From Microaerobacter geothermalis (GTDB taxonomy: Bacteria > Bacillota > Bacilli > DSM-22679): a DNA stretch of 64,000 bases. Of this stretch, positions 36,573 through 45,415 are shown piece by piece. Made by a program: the position numbers and the translations under genes. Under the pieces are notes generated by a model that made no database searches, had not been told where the DNA came from, and saw only the letters and a program-made list of their open reading frames with translations. The DNA is taken from the NCBI RefSeq assembly GCF_021608135.1, contig NZ_JAKIHL010000003.1:62001-126000 (forward strand), in the 5' to 3' direction. Each line of letters starts with the position of its first letter. Within the stretch, counting starts at the first letter, position 1.

Positions 36573-38549
36573 ATGTTTGAAAATATAAAGAAATTTGCAT
36601 CTGAGTTTTTTGTGACTGGAAACAGCTTAATTTATGCCGCTGACGTTTCGATTGTGCTGACAAGCTTGGTCATCGTGTTTGTCCTTACTTATTATAAAAA
36701 ATGGGGCTGGTTATGGCGTGAGTGGTTGACGACAGTTGATCACAAAAAAATCGGAATCATGTATTTGATTTCAGCTTTGCTGATGTTATTCCGCGGTGGT
36801 GTTGACGCGCTATTGATGAGGACGCAGTTGGCATTCCCCAATATGGAACTTCTGAATTCGGAACATTACAATCAGATTTTTACGACCCATGGCACGATTA
36901 TGATTCTCTTCATGGCGATGCCGCTTATGTTCGCTTTGTTTAACTTGGTTGTTCCGCTTCAAATTGGAGCAAGGGATGTTGCTTATCCGTTTTTAAATGC
37001 TGTCAGCTTCTGGCTTTTCTTTTTTGGGGCCATGCTTTTCAACTTATCCTTTGTAATCGGGGGTTCTCCTGATGCAGGATGGCTTAGTTATCCACCGTTA
37101 TCTGAAAATAATTTCAGCCCCGGACCAGGACAAAATTTTTATATTTGGGGAATTCAGATCTCAGGAATCGGGAGTCTTGCAACCGGCATTAATTTCTTTG
37201 TTACCATATTGAAAATGCGGGCGCCAGGAATGTCATTGATGAAGATGCCATTATTTTCCTGGTCTGTCCTTTCCAGTTGTATTATTATTCTCTTTGCTTT
37301 TCCTATTTTAACGGTTACGCTTGGCTTGCTATTTGTCGATCGATTCTTTGGTGCCCATTTCTTCACACTCGATGGTGGAGGGAATCCCATGTACTATATC
37401 AATCTGATCTGGATGTGGGGCCATCCTGAAGTTTATCTTGTCGTGCTTCCTGCTTTCGGCGTCTTTTCCGAGGTTGTAAGCACCTTCACCAAAAAGAGAA
37501 TTTTCGGGTATAAGTCGATGGTTTTTGCTTTGGTCAGTATCAGCATACTTTCATTCTTTACATGGGTCCACCACTTTTTTACGATGGCGGGAACTACGGC
37601 TGATGCCTTCTTTGCTGTGACAACAATGGCAGTGGCAATACCGACAGGGGTTAAGGTCTTCAATTGGCTGTTTACGATGTTCAGGGGTCGTATTCAGATG
37701 AAGACACCGATGTTATGGACGATTGCTTTTATTCCAACTTTTTTAGTCGGAGGGGCAACAGGAGTCATGCTGGCAGTTGCTCCTGCTGATTTTCAATACC
37801 ATAACAATTATTTTCTGATTGCCCATTTCCATCAGGTGTTAATTGGTGGAGTTGTTTTTGGATTTTTCGCCGGAATTTATTATTGGTGGCCAAAAGTATT
37901 CGGTTTTACGTTGAATGAGCATTTGGGTAAATGGGCTTTTTGGCTCTGGAATATTGGCTTTTACACGACGTTTATGCCGCAATATGCCCTAGGATTTATG
38001 GGTATGCCACGCCGTTCGTATACTTATGGATGGGATATGGGCTGGTGGCCGTTAAACTTTGTTTCCACCGTTGGCGCTTTTCTGATGGGAGCCGGGTTTA
38101 TTTTTCAAGTGTGGCAAATTCTTTACAGTATAAAACATCGTGACAATCTCAGGGATTTGACTGGAGACCCCTGGGATGGACGCACTCTAGAGTGGTCAAT
38201 TCCATCGCCTGCTCCCGTTTACAATTTTGCCGTTATTCCTAGGGTTGAAGTACGAGATGATTGGTGGTACAAAAAGCAAAAAGGAGTCCATAAAAAAATC
38301 GGGGCCAAAGCAAGAAACTACAAATCGATCCATATGCCAAAGGATTCAGGTATACCGTTTATCATGGGATTATTTTGGTTTGTAGCAGGGTTTGGGTTTA
38401 CTTTTGAATGGGTATGGGTTGGCGTGAGCGGTTTGATTGGAGTGGCTGTCTCTATGCTGGCAAGATATTTTCAACAACATACAGATTATTACATTTCAGC
38501 AGAACAAGTGGAAGCAACGGAAGCATTGATCGGAGGTGCAAAGGGATGA
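36573..38549 (+). CDS. qoxB: Quinol oxidase aa3 subunit I
   Basis: 658 residues, the length of QoxB. Catalytic subunit of a proton-pumping terminal oxidase. Landmark ligands are TTHGTIMI (low-spin heme His), WGHPEVYLV (CuB His and the cross-linked Tyr), VHHFFTMAG (CuB His pair) and IAHFHQVLIGG (heme His pair). GAGAGGAGG precedes the ATG. Its stop overlaps the qoxC start (ATGA). Confidence 0.96.
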   Translation: MFENIKKFASEFFVTGNSLIYAADVSIVLTSLVIVFVLTYYKKWGWLWREWLTTVDHKKIGIMYLISALLMLFRGGVDALLMRTQLAFPNMELLNSEHYNQIFTTHGTIMILFMAMPLMFALFNLVVPLQIGARDVAYPFLNAVSFWLFFFGAMLFNLSFVIGGSPDAGWLSYPPLSENNFSPGPGQNFYIWGIQISGIGSLATGINFFVTILKMRAPGMSLMKMPLFSWSVLSSCIIILFAFPILTVTLGLLFVDRFFGAHFFTLDGGGNPMYYINLIWMWGHPEVYLVVLPAFGVFSEVVSTFTKKRIFGYKSMVFALVSISILSFFTWVHHFFTMAGTTADAFFAVTTMAVAIPTGVKVFNWLFTMFRGRIQMKTPMLWTIAFIPTFLVGGATGVMLAVAPADFQYHNNYFLIAHFHQVLIGGVVFGFFAGIYYWWPKVFGFTLNEHLGKWAFWLWNIGFYTTFMPQYALGFMGMPRRSYTYGWDMGWWPLNFVSTVGAFLMGAGFIFQVWQILYSIKHRDNLRDLTGDPWDGRTLEWSIPSPAPVYNFAVIPRVEVRDDWWYKKQKGVHKKIGAKARNYKSIHMPKDSGIPFIMGLFWFVAGFGFTFEWVWVGVSGLIGVAVSMLARYFQQHTDYYISAEQVEATEALIGGAKG

Positions 38550-39151
38550 CAACTGCTGTAACTCATCATGCCCATGGAGAAGATCACGGTCATGACGAGA
38601 GCTCGTTAAAAATCTTTGGATTTTGGATTTTTATGATTACTGATTTAATCCTATTCGCCACATTGTTTGCCACATTTGTTGTGTTAAGAGTCCGGTATAA
38701 CGGTGGCCCAACAGGTGAAGAGCTTTTTTCCGTACCTATTTTTACTGCAGAGACACTTATCCTGTTAACGAGCAGTTTTACAAGTGGCTTGGCGGTGTTG
38801 GGATTGAGAAACGGAAAAATCAAAAGTGTGGTGGTCTGGTTACTCATCACAGTGCTTTTAGGCGTGGCGTTTATCGGTTTGGAGATCACCGAATTTGTCA
38901 GCTTGGTTCATGAAGGAGCGACCATTTCGACAAGTGCATTTCTTTCTGCCTTTTATGTATTAGTGGGTACACACGGACTCCACGTTTCGGTGGGGATCAT
39001 ATGGATGATTGGGGCCACGATACAACTCATCCGTAATGGGATCAATGAGATGACAACCCGCAAGGTGAATGTTGTAAGTTTATACTGGCATTTTCTCGAT
39101 GTGGTGTGGATCTTTATCTATACGGTCGTTTATTTGATGGGGGTGATGTGA
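38546..39151 (+). CDS. qoxC: Quinol oxidase aa3 subunit III
   Basis: 201 residues starting MTTAVTHHAHGEDHGHDES, with GGAGGTGCAAAGGG upstream and a 4-base overlap with qoxB. Five membrane helices and the conserved LVGTHGLHVSVGIIWM and YWHFLDVVWIF segments show the subunit III family. The histidine-rich N-terminus is a minor oddity. It stabilises subunit I and its proton uptake. Confidence 0.95.
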   Translation: MTTAVTHHAHGEDHGHDESSLKIFGFWIFMITDLILFATLFATFVVLRVRYNGGPTGEELFSVPIFTAETLILLTSSFTSGLAVLGLRNGKIKSVVVWLLITVLLGVAFIGLEITEFVSLVHEGATISTSAFLSAFYVLVGTHGLHVSVGIIWMIGATIQLIRNGINEMTTRKVNVVSLYWHFLDVVWIFIYTVVYLMGVM

Positions 39152-39152
39152 A

Positions 39153-39449
39153 ATGGTGTCGAATCAGCAACACCACGATTCATCGGCGAAAACCTACATC
39201 TTGGGATATACTTATTCGCTTATTTTAACAATCGTCCCATTAATTCTCGTGCTTAATGATTTGATAGAAAAAGTATATGTTATTGTATTTATCCTCATTG
39301 CCGCTTGTTTGCAGTTTCTTGTTCAGATTTATTATTTTATGCATGTAAGAGAAACGAAAAACCGCGGATATATTTTATTGACATTGGCTGTAGGCATTGT
39401 CATGGTCATTACAGTAGTAGGGGGTTCAGCCTGGGTCATGTCCTTTTAA
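39153..39449 (+). CDS. qoxD: Quinol oxidase aa3 subunit IV
   Basis: 98 residues with three membrane helices (about 16-36, 41-62 and 72-95) and the YYFMHVRETKNRG segment. The start lies 1 base after qoxC. It is the small assembly subunit of the quinol oxidase and closes the operon. Confidence 0.93.
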   Translation: MVSNQQHHDSSAKTYILGYTYSLILTIVPLILVLNDLIEKVYVIVFILIAACLQFLVQIYYFMHVRETKNRGYILLTLAVGIVMVITVVGGSAWVMSF

Positions 39450-39471
39450 TAAGCCCCTCAACCAATTTTTT

Positions 39472-40404
39472 TTATATGTCGGGTTCATGTATCTTTAAAT
39501 CCTCTGTTTCCAGCTGCAGAGTAACATGATCAATTCCATAGGCATCATGGATCAATTTTTTGCTGGCCAGAAGAATTTGTTGCGGATCGGCATCCGGATC
39601 AATGACAATATGACAGCTGAGAGATTCCATACCGGAAGTAATGGTCCAAAGGTGCAGATCATGGATACTGACAACCCCTTTGATGGTATGAAGCTTATCG
39701 TTTAGTTCATTGACATCAATATGCTTGGGAGAACCTTCAATTAAAATATGAACAGATTCTTTGGTTACCCGCCATCCGCTGAACAGTATTAAAGTGGCTA
39801 CAATGATGCTGATGACCGGATCGGCGATGTACCAGTCGAAAAACATGATGAGCAATCCTGCCGCAATTGCTCCGATGGAACCCAGCATATCCCCTAGAAC
39901 ATGGAGAAATGCACTTCTCATATTGAGGTTTTCAGCTGTATTTCCCCTAGTCAAAACCCAAGCAGCGGCAATATTAGCCAGCAGTCCGATAAAAGCAATC
40001 AATAACATGGTGTTCCCCTGGACTTCCGGAGGCGATATGATACGTTGGTATGCTTCAAAGTATATGTAGACGGCAATAACAGCCAAGGTTACCCCATTGA
40101 TAAACGCAGCAAGAATTTCGAAACGGTAAAATCCATAGGTCCGCTGAGGGGTAGGCGGTTTTGTTGTAAAGCGAATGGCAATCAGGCTGAGTGCCAAGGA
40201 GAAGGCATCGCTGAACATGTGTCCGGCATCTGACAGTAGGGCCAAGCTGTTTGAGAGAATTCCCCCGATAATCTCAGCGATCATAAAACTGATGGTAATC
40301 AATAAGGCAATGGTTAACAGTTTCTTATTGGTTGTACGAACATGGGCATGATCATGGTTGTGACCGTGATCATGCCCATGATGATGGCTATGGCCCAATC
40401 CCAT
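39472..40404 (-). CDS. CDF family cation efflux protein (CzcD/ZitB-like)
   Basis: 310 residues from the ATG at 40404, with AGGAAGGTGA upstream; an in-frame start at 40446 has none. It exports Zn2+, Cd2+ or Co2+ by proton exchange. A histidine-rich N-terminus (GHSHHHGHDHGHNHDHAH) precedes six helices with the HMFSDAFSLAL and HVLGDMLGSI metal sites (HxxxD) and a cytoplasmic C-terminal domain. It converges on qoxD. It joins the ATPase, CopZ and Mer proteins as a metal-defence gene. Confidence 0.93.
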   Translation of the reverse strand: MGLGHSHHHGHDHGHNHDHAHVRTTNKKLLTIALLITISFMIAEIIGGILSNSLALLSDAGHMFSDAFSLALSLIAIRFTTKPPTPQRTYGFYRFEILAAFINGVTLAVIAVYIYFEAYQRIISPPEVQGNTMLLIAFIGLLANIAAAWVLTRGNTAENLNMRSAFLHVLGDMLGSIGAIAAGLLIMFFDWYIADPVISIIVATLILFSGWRVTKESVHILIEGSPKHIDVNELNDKLHTIKGVVSIHDLHLWTITSGMESLSCHIVIDPDADPQQILLASKKLIHDAYGIDHVTLQLETEDLKIHEPDI

Positions 40405-40485
40405 AACATTCACCTTCCTAAAATATAAATATGAATATTTGTTCATGTATTAATTATATAGGAATCTCAATGAATAAACAAATTT

Positions 40486-40813
40486 CTATGTTCTGGGTCC
40501 CCACAACATCACAGACACCCCAATGGGACTAATCAATGCACCTAACCCATCATAGAAATCGGGAATTTTCTTATCAATTGCCCATCCCCAAAAAACAGCG
40601 AGTATGATAAATACTCCTCCGTAAGCGGCATATACTCTCCCAAAGTAAGGAAAGTCTTGCAAAGTAGGAATAATACCATACAGTACAAGAATTAGGCTGC
40701 CCATGATCCCATAACAAAAGGATACGCCTTCTCTTAGCCAAAGCCAAATGAGATAACCTCCGCCGATTTCGACCAAACCCGCCAGAATAAATAAAAAAAA
40801 TTCCCTTGAGCAT
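40486..40813 (-). pseudogene. YnfA/UPF0060 membrane protein, frameshifted at a T8 run
   Basis: The codons from 40486 read as a YnfA family protein ([46 protein letters not shown]), but the normal N-terminus (ATG at 40811-40813, MLKGIF, with AGGGGAG upstream) is in a different frame. The break is at a run of eight T on the coding strand (40793-40800); seven T would restore [19 protein letters not shown]. It is a real frameshift, a homopolymer sequencing error or a slippage site. Members are small four-helix membrane proteins of unclear function. Confidence 0.75.
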
Positions 40814-40867
40814 TCGCACTCCCCTTCTATTACGATGGGGAATCAATAATATCTGTCCAAGTTTTGA

Positions 40868-40894
40868 TATAATGATGTTTAAAAGTGAAACATC
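40868..40894 (+). promoter_or_regulatory. Promoter -10 and palindrome before the 40917 arsR gene
   Basis: TATAAT at 40868-40873 is followed directly by the inverted repeat GATGTTT-N7-AAACATC (40874-40894). A repressor bound there would cover the transcription start, as expected for autoregulation by the encoded ArsR protein. Confidence 0.6.
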
Positions 40895-40916
40895 AAACAA
40901 AAGGAGGGTGGTTAAC

Positions 40917-41285
40917 GTGACGAAGGAACTGGAAGAAATATGTGCTGACCAATGTGGCGGTACGGTCAAGGAGGTTATTGCTGGTATTAAGAAAACAATG
41001 ATAGATGAAGAGACTGCAGCAGGGATTGCCGATATTTTTAAAGCTCTGGGAGACCCTACACGAGTCAAAATTATATATGCTCTTCTGCAGAAGGAATTAT
41101 GTGTCCATGATATCACAGTGATTCTTGATATGGGCCAATCTGCCATTTCTCATCAATTAAGGTATCTCCGCAATCTGCGGATCGTAAAAAGACGAAAAGA
41201 GGGAAAAACGGTGTTTTATTCTTTAGATGATCTCCATATAGAGCTGATTTTTAAGGAGACTCTTCAGCATGTTAAACATCAATAA
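40917..41285 (+). CDS. ArsR/SmtB family metal sensor, CadC-like
   Basis: 122 residues from GTG 40917, with AAAGGAGGG upstream. The winged helix has FKALGDPTRVKIIYALL, LCVHDITVILDMGQSAISHQLRYLRN and KTVFYSLDD. Cys9 and Cys13 (EEICADQC) plus the Cys of ELCVHD give a CadC-type metal site in the N-terminal arm and recognition helix. It is divergent from the frameshifted ynfA and the CDF exporter and probably controls the exporter side as well as itself. Confidence 0.9.
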   Translation: MTKELEEICADQCGGTVKEVIAGIKKTMIDEETAAGIADIFKALGDPTRVKIIYALLQKELCVHDITVILDMGQSAISHQLRYLRNLRIVKRRKEGKTVFYSLDDLHIELIFKETLQHVKHQ

Positions 41286-41300
41286 GTGAACTCGAAATAA

Positions 41301-41354
41301 AAAGATCGCCTATCATTTTTGTCAAGAAGGAAAATGAGAAAAGCGGTCTTTTTT
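41301..41354 (+). terminator. Bidirectional terminator between arsR and lysR
   Basis: AAGATCGC (41302-41309) pairs with GCGGTCTT (41343-41350) with a 33-base internal part; T-runs follow on both strands. Confidence 0.6.
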
Positions 41355-42237
41355 AGTATGAATTTTTCTTCAAAAAGGATGTAAATGCGAGCACTGCGGG
41401 AGACGGATAAGTGCCCTTATGATGTGCGATCCAAAACTGTCTTGTTGCTTTTAGATCATTTCCGTCTATGATTTGAAGCACTCCCAGTGTTACTTCTAAT
41501 TCTACCGTTCTTTTTGGCAGAAAACTGATTCCCGATCCTGAGATTACTGCTTGTTTTATGGCTTCGGTTGAATTCAGTTCAACGGCAGAAGGTAATTTTA
41601 ATCCGAATTTTTTGAAATGTTCTTCTATCGTCCTCCTTGTATTGGATCCCTCGCTGCGAATGATGAACTTTTCTTGCAGCAGATCCTTAAGGGAGATATT
41701 TTCTTTTGAAACAAGCGGATGATTTTTAGGAGCGACCAGAACAAGCTCATCCAGTAAAAAGGGCTCTATAAAAAGAGAAGATGTAGGGGTAGCCCCAGCA
41801 AAAATGGCCACGTCTAATATGTTTTTTTCAATCCCGTTTTGAATTTCCTCACTTGACTTAATTTCTAATGTGATTTCGATTCCAGGATACCGTTCAATAA
41901 ACTTCATTACAATGGGAGCAATAAAGTAATTGCCGATGGTGGTGCTGGTTCCCACGTGTAGAGACCCTGATTCAAGGTTTCTCATGCTTTCCATGGCAGA
42001 CTTTGTTCTATTTACAAGAGACAAGATTTGTTCACTCATCTGGTAAAGGGTTTTGCCGGGATCGGTCAGCACCACGCTGCGGCCTGCCCGGTGAAACAAC
42101 TTTAATCCCAGGGACTGTTCCAATGCCTCGATTTGCCGGGAGACGGCGGGCTGGCTGATGGAGAGTTCTTCAGCAGCACGGGTGAAATTCATATGCTTGG
42201 CTACATGATAGAAGGTATTCAATTGATAAAAGTCCAT
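41353..42237 (-). CDS. LysR family transcriptional regulator
   Basis: 294 residues from the ATG at 42237. The N-terminal helix-turn-helix is MDFYQLNTFYHVAKHMNFTRAAEELSISQPAVSRQIEALE-like, followed by the substrate-binding domain with GTSTTIGNYF and SLFIEPFLLDELVLVAPKNHPL. The family resembles CysL/YwfK types. The target is unknown; selD lies 470 bases away on the other strand, behind a hairpin and a repeat. Confidence 0.9.
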   Translation of the reverse strand: MDFYQLNTFYHVAKHMNFTRAAEELSISQPAVSRQIEALEQSLGLKLFHRAGRSVVLTDPGKTLYQMSEQILSLVNRTKSAMESMRNLESGSLHVGTSTTIGNYFIAPIVMKFIERYPGIEITLEIKSSEEIQNGIEKNILDVAIFAGATPTSSLFIEPFLLDELVLVAPKNHPLVSKENISLKDLLQEKFIIRSEGSNTRRTIEEHFKKFGLKLPSAVELNSTEAIKQAVISGSGISFLPKRTVELEVTLGVLQIIDGNDLKATRQFWIAHHKGTYPSPAVLAFTSFLKKNSY

Positions 42238-42280
42238 TGAATTCACATCCTTGAAGTTACAGCTCCATAAAGGAAACTTT

Positions 42281-42311
42281 CTTCAGATGGAGTTTTATAC
42301 TCCATCTGAAG
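42281..42311 (-). promoter_or_regulatory. Perfect 13-bp inverted repeat upstream of lysR
   Basis: Arms CTTCAGATGGAGT (42281-42293) and ACTCCATCTGAAG (42299-42311) enclose TTTAT, 44 bases before the lysR start. It may be the LysR autoregulatory site or an mRNA leader hairpin. Confidence 0.5.
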
Positions 42312-42368
42312 TCTAGTTGAACTTATCCAGGGGCTTAGCGCCACTTCTTTCCCAAATATATGGATGAA

Positions 42369-42584
42369 TGGAACTAATGAATTTACTAAGGACGCTTTCG
42401 AGTTCGTGCTTAGCGGAGGGCTAGGGAACGGGAATTAGCCCTCAAACTGACTCCATCCCTCAAACTGACTCCATCATCGAAATACCCAGATGTTTTTGAG
42501 GGCTCCGTTCTTTAGTCCCGGAGCGGACTTTAACTACTTCTCGCCGAACTCGACTCGCGAACGTGAAAATTCATTAGTTCCATC
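42369..42584 (-). repeat. 215-bp palindromic repeat, copy B with internal duplication
   Basis: Reverse orientation to copy A. The inner segment CCCTCAAACTGACTCCAT occurs twice in tandem near 42452-42473, so this copy is slightly rearranged. Its outer arms extend the palindrome: GGAACTAATGAATT on one side pairs with AATTCATTAGTTCC on the other, and TTAGCGCCACT (about 42338) with AGTGGCGATTA (42594). It fills most of the gap before selD. Confidence 0.85.
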
Positions 42585-42585
42585 G

Positions 42586-42616
42586 GAGTCTTAGTGGCGA
42601 TTAGCTATCGGGCAAA
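42586..42616 (+). repeat. Short flank repeat (copy 1)
   Basis: GAGTCTTAGTGGCGATTAGC followed by TATCGGGCAAA recurs with few changes at 57852 (GAGTCTTCGTGGCACTTAGC, CATCGGACAAA). It is probably a part of a larger form of the palindromic element. Confidence 0.6.
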
Positions 42617-42705
42617 AAAACCGAATGGATAGTGTTTGAGTGATACAATTATATTATAATGCTATCAAGAGACACATGTACAGTTCAGGAAGGGGATACT
42701 CACAC

Positions 42706-43755
42706 ATGGAACAAATCCCACAGATCCGTTTAACCTCATTTTCGCCAGGCGCAGGCTGAGCGAGTAAAATCGGGCCCTCCGATTTGGCGCAAGTTTTGCG
42801 CTCTATGCCTGATCATCAAGATGAAACCATTCTCATTGGGAGAGGGGATGATGCAGCCATTATACGAATGGGAGATAGGAAATCGATCGTGCAAACCATT
42901 GATTACATCAGTCCTGTTGTAAATGATCCCTATGGGTTTGGGCAGGTAGCTGCCGCCAACGCATTAAGCGATATCTACGCTATGGGAGGAACACCTGCCT
43001 TTGTCTTGAATATCATTGGGTTTCCAGTCAATACGCTTCCTTTAAGCATAATGGAGGAGATTCTTCGCGGCGGTATGGATAAATTATTGGAGGTGGGAGT
43101 TCCCATAGTCGGCGGACATTCTTATGAAGACCATGCCCCCAAATATGGAATGGCTGTTACGGGGTACCTGGATAGGGAACATTATGTGACAAAGTCAGGA
43201 GCAAAAACGGGTGATGTATTGATTTTAACCAAACCCATTGGGATCGGAGTTATCACAACTGGTATCGATCTGCAGTTGACTACGCCCCAATTGGAGGAAG
43301 GGGTTCTAAGGATAATGACAACCTTGAATAATGGTGCATCTGAAGCCATGATGAAGGTTGGGGTAAATGCGTGTACCGATGTGACGGGATTTGGACTTTT
43401 GGGACATCTCTATGAGATCGTCAATTCAAGTATGGTATCCGCAGAAATCAGATTATCCCAGGTACCTGTCATCCCGGAGGCATGGGAGCTGGCTGAGAAA
43501 CAAGCCATTTCAAACGGGACTCGAAACAACCAGCGCATACTTCGGGAAAAAGTAGAGTGGGATCAAGATATTCCGGATTCCACAAGATGGCTCCTCTATG
43601 ATGCCCAAACATCCGGCGGGCTGTTGATCGCCGTTTCGCCGGAGAAAAAAGACCTCCTGATTGAGGAATTGCGAAAAGCCAACTGTATTGCGATTTCAGA
43701 AATTGGCCAGATCATAAATCGCGATGACGATCATCCGATTCGTGTAAAAAAATAA
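42706..43755 (+). CDS. selD: Selenide, water dikinase, itself a selenoprotein (Sec18)
   Basis: 349 residues when TGA 42757-42759 is read as Sec, matching the 347 of E. coli SelD. It makes selenophosphate from selenide and ATP, the selenium donor for Sec-tRNA. The active-site loop reads FSPGAG-U-ASKIGPSDL; most homologues have Cys at this place, and Sec forms are known, for example in Haemophilus. The second cysteine of the usual GAGCGCK motif is Ser here. RGDDAAII and GGHSYEDHAPKYG follow. AGGAAGGGG lies before the ATG. No selA, selB or selC is seen in the window. Confidence 0.93.
42760..42785 (+). promoter_or_regulatory. Putative SECIS of selD
   Basis: A perfect 7-bp stem AAAUCGG/CCGAUUU (42767-42773 with 42779-42785) with loop GCCCU. 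Only 14 bases separate the UGA and the loop, slightly short of the usual range. Confidence 0.65.
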
Positions 43756-43771
43756 AAGAAGTGAATGGTAG

Positions 43772-43797
43772 AGGCAGCTGACAGGCTGCTTTTTTCT
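43772..43797 (+). terminator. Terminator of selD
   Basis: Stem GCAGC/GCTGC with a 6-base loop followed by TTTTTTC, about 20 bases after the stop. Confidence 0.75.
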
Positions 43798-43820
43798 TAT
43801 TAAACAATCAATCGATAATC

Positions 43821-43854
43821 AAAATGCATTAAAACCATTTATATTATGCATTTT
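43821..43854 (+). promoter_or_regulatory. Inverted repeat before the MFS gene
   Basis: AAAATGCAT (43821-43829) and ATGCATTTT (43846-43854) form perfect 9-base arms 16 bases apart, about 100 bases before the MFS start. It looks like a repressor operator. Confidence 0.4.
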
Positions 43855-43952
43855 ACGGATACAAAAAACGATGAGATAATAGAAAAAAACGAAATAGAAG
43901 AAATATGGAAATATGAAAGGAAGGACAGGAGTCAGGGAAGGAGGAGGGCGGC

Positions 43953-45242
43953 ATGAATAAATTATTTCGGTTCCATTACGGTTTTATTATCGCAGGGTTC
44001 TCATTAATCCTGTTGATTATTACATCAGGGATGATTCTGAGTATTGGTATTTTTGTTAAACCGATCTCCCAGGAATTTTTGTGGGATCGTTCCGTCTTTT
44101 CCTCCATCATCGCCGGTTTTATGATTGTCCAGGGTCTTTTTTCTCCTTTCTTGGGAAATTTAATCACGAAAGTGGGACCTAAAAAGGTGATTAGTATTGG
44201 GGTCCTCCTTCAAGGTCTCGTGTATATCAGCTTATCATTTCTGCAAAATCTGACACAATTTTTCTTATTGTATACACTGATCATGGCTGTTGCTTATGGC
44301 ACAACGGCACTTGTTACGATTTCCGTTCTTATCTCCATTTGGTTTGAAAAAAGAAAAGGACTAATCATGGGTATTACCATGGCTGGACTGCCGTTGGGTC
44401 CCCAATTACTTACTCCAGTCATTACCTATTGGTTGATCCAGCTGGGATGGAGAAATACCTTTCTGATATTGGGAATGATTTTGCTCGGAATCCTTCTCCC
44501 ATTAGGGCTTGTTTTTCTGAAAAACAAGCCCCAGGATATGGGGTTGTTACCTTACGGGAAAGAAGAAGGCTGTGAAACAGAGGAATCAAAAGGGTTGAGT
44601 CATCATGAGGGAAAACCGGTTTCCTATTTAGCCGTATTTCGAAATAAGGAGTATTACAAATTATCATTTTCTTACTTTGCCTGCGGCTACACATTAAGTT
44701 TTTTCAGTACCCATTTCTTCAGTTATGGGACCGATATCGGATTGGATCCTTTGGTTGCCGCTTTTGCTTTTGGTTTGACCGGCAGTGCTGCGGCGATAGG
44801 AACACCCTTGGCAGGGGGCCTGTCTGACAGGTGGGGGGGTAAAACCATGTTATCGATTGTATATTTGTTGAGGGCCATCTCATTCATTATGATTGGACTT
44901 GCAAGTGATAATTGGTATATCTATCTGGGAGCTGTGATATATGGTCTTTCCTGGACAGCGACGGGGCCCCTTACATCCATGTTAGCTGGAGAAATATGGG
45001 GGACATTTTCCTTAGGAAAGGTTTTTGGCAGTATATTTCTGGTCCATCAAATCGGAGCCGCTTTGGGAGCCTGGCTGGGCGGAGTCATTTATGATTACAC
45101 GGGAAGTTATTTCTTTGGTTTTATTCTTTCGGCCATCGTATTAATCATGGGAGCCGTTTTAAGCCTATCTGTGAAAGCACAGAAAGGGATAAAACCGCAT
45201 CTGGCGATCACACCTTCTGCAGGTACAGCAGATTTGTCCTAA
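43953..45242 (+). CDS. MFS transporter, monocarboxylate/oxalate-formate antiporter-like
   Basis: 429 residues with twelve predicted helices. The 2-3 loop GNLITKVGPKKVI and the GLSDRWGGKTML loop before helix 8 mark the major facilitator superfamily; the general layout matches the MCT and oxalate/formate-type group. Substrate cannot be read from sequence. GGGAAGGAGGAGGG precedes the ATG. It lies between selD and merT with its own terminator. Confidence 0.85.
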   Translation: MNKLFRFHYGFIIAGFSLILLIITSGMILSIGIFVKPISQEFLWDRSVFSSIIAGFMIVQGLFSPFLGNLITKVGPKKVISIGVLLQGLVYISLSFLQNLTQFFLLYTLIMAVAYGTTALVTISVLISIWFEKRKGLIMGITMAGLPLGPQLLTPVITYWLIQLGWRNTFLILGMILLGILLPLGLVFLKNKPQDMGLLPYGKEEGCETEESKGLSHHEGKPVSYLAVFRNKEYYKLSFSYFACGYTLSFFSTHFFSYGTDIGLDPLVAAFAFGLTGSAAAIGTPLAGGLSDRWGGKTMLSIVYLLRAISFIMIGLASDNWYIYLGAVIYGLSWTATGPLTSMLAGEIWGTFSLGKVFGSIFLVHQIGAALGAWLGGVIYDYTGSYFFGFILSAIVLIMGAVLSLSVKAQKGIKPHLAITPSAGTADLS

Positions 45243-45264
45243 CATTAAAAAATATAATATGTCA

Positions 45265-45290
45265 AGGCTGTTGAGGTTTCCCAACAGCCT
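45265..45290 (+). terminator. Terminator of the MFS gene
   Basis: 9-bp stem AGGCTGTTG/CAACAGCCT with 8-base loop, then GTTTAATGTTTT. The stretch from here to 45415 holds no gene that I can see. Confidence 0.7.
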
Positions 45291-45415
45291 GTTTAATGTT
45301 TTCATTCAAAAACGCAGGGGTCTGGCTGCATTGTCGACATTGGCACGTGCTGTACATCGCAGCTAAACTACAGGTGGAGAAATACACTTCACCTGACGTA
45401 AGTTTTCTGATTATC

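Noticed and set aside
40574..41146. An open frame of 190 codons on the complement across the ynfA-arsR region
   Set aside because: It runs through the arsR gene in antisense and contains only the first codons of ynfA; no coherent protein features. Treated as a shadow frame plus the ynfA frameshift.
42238..42705. selC tRNA-Sec gene near selD
   Set aside because: I looked for a long tRNA-like cloverleaf with TCA anticodon; the gap is explained by the hairpin and repeat copy B, with no such structure.
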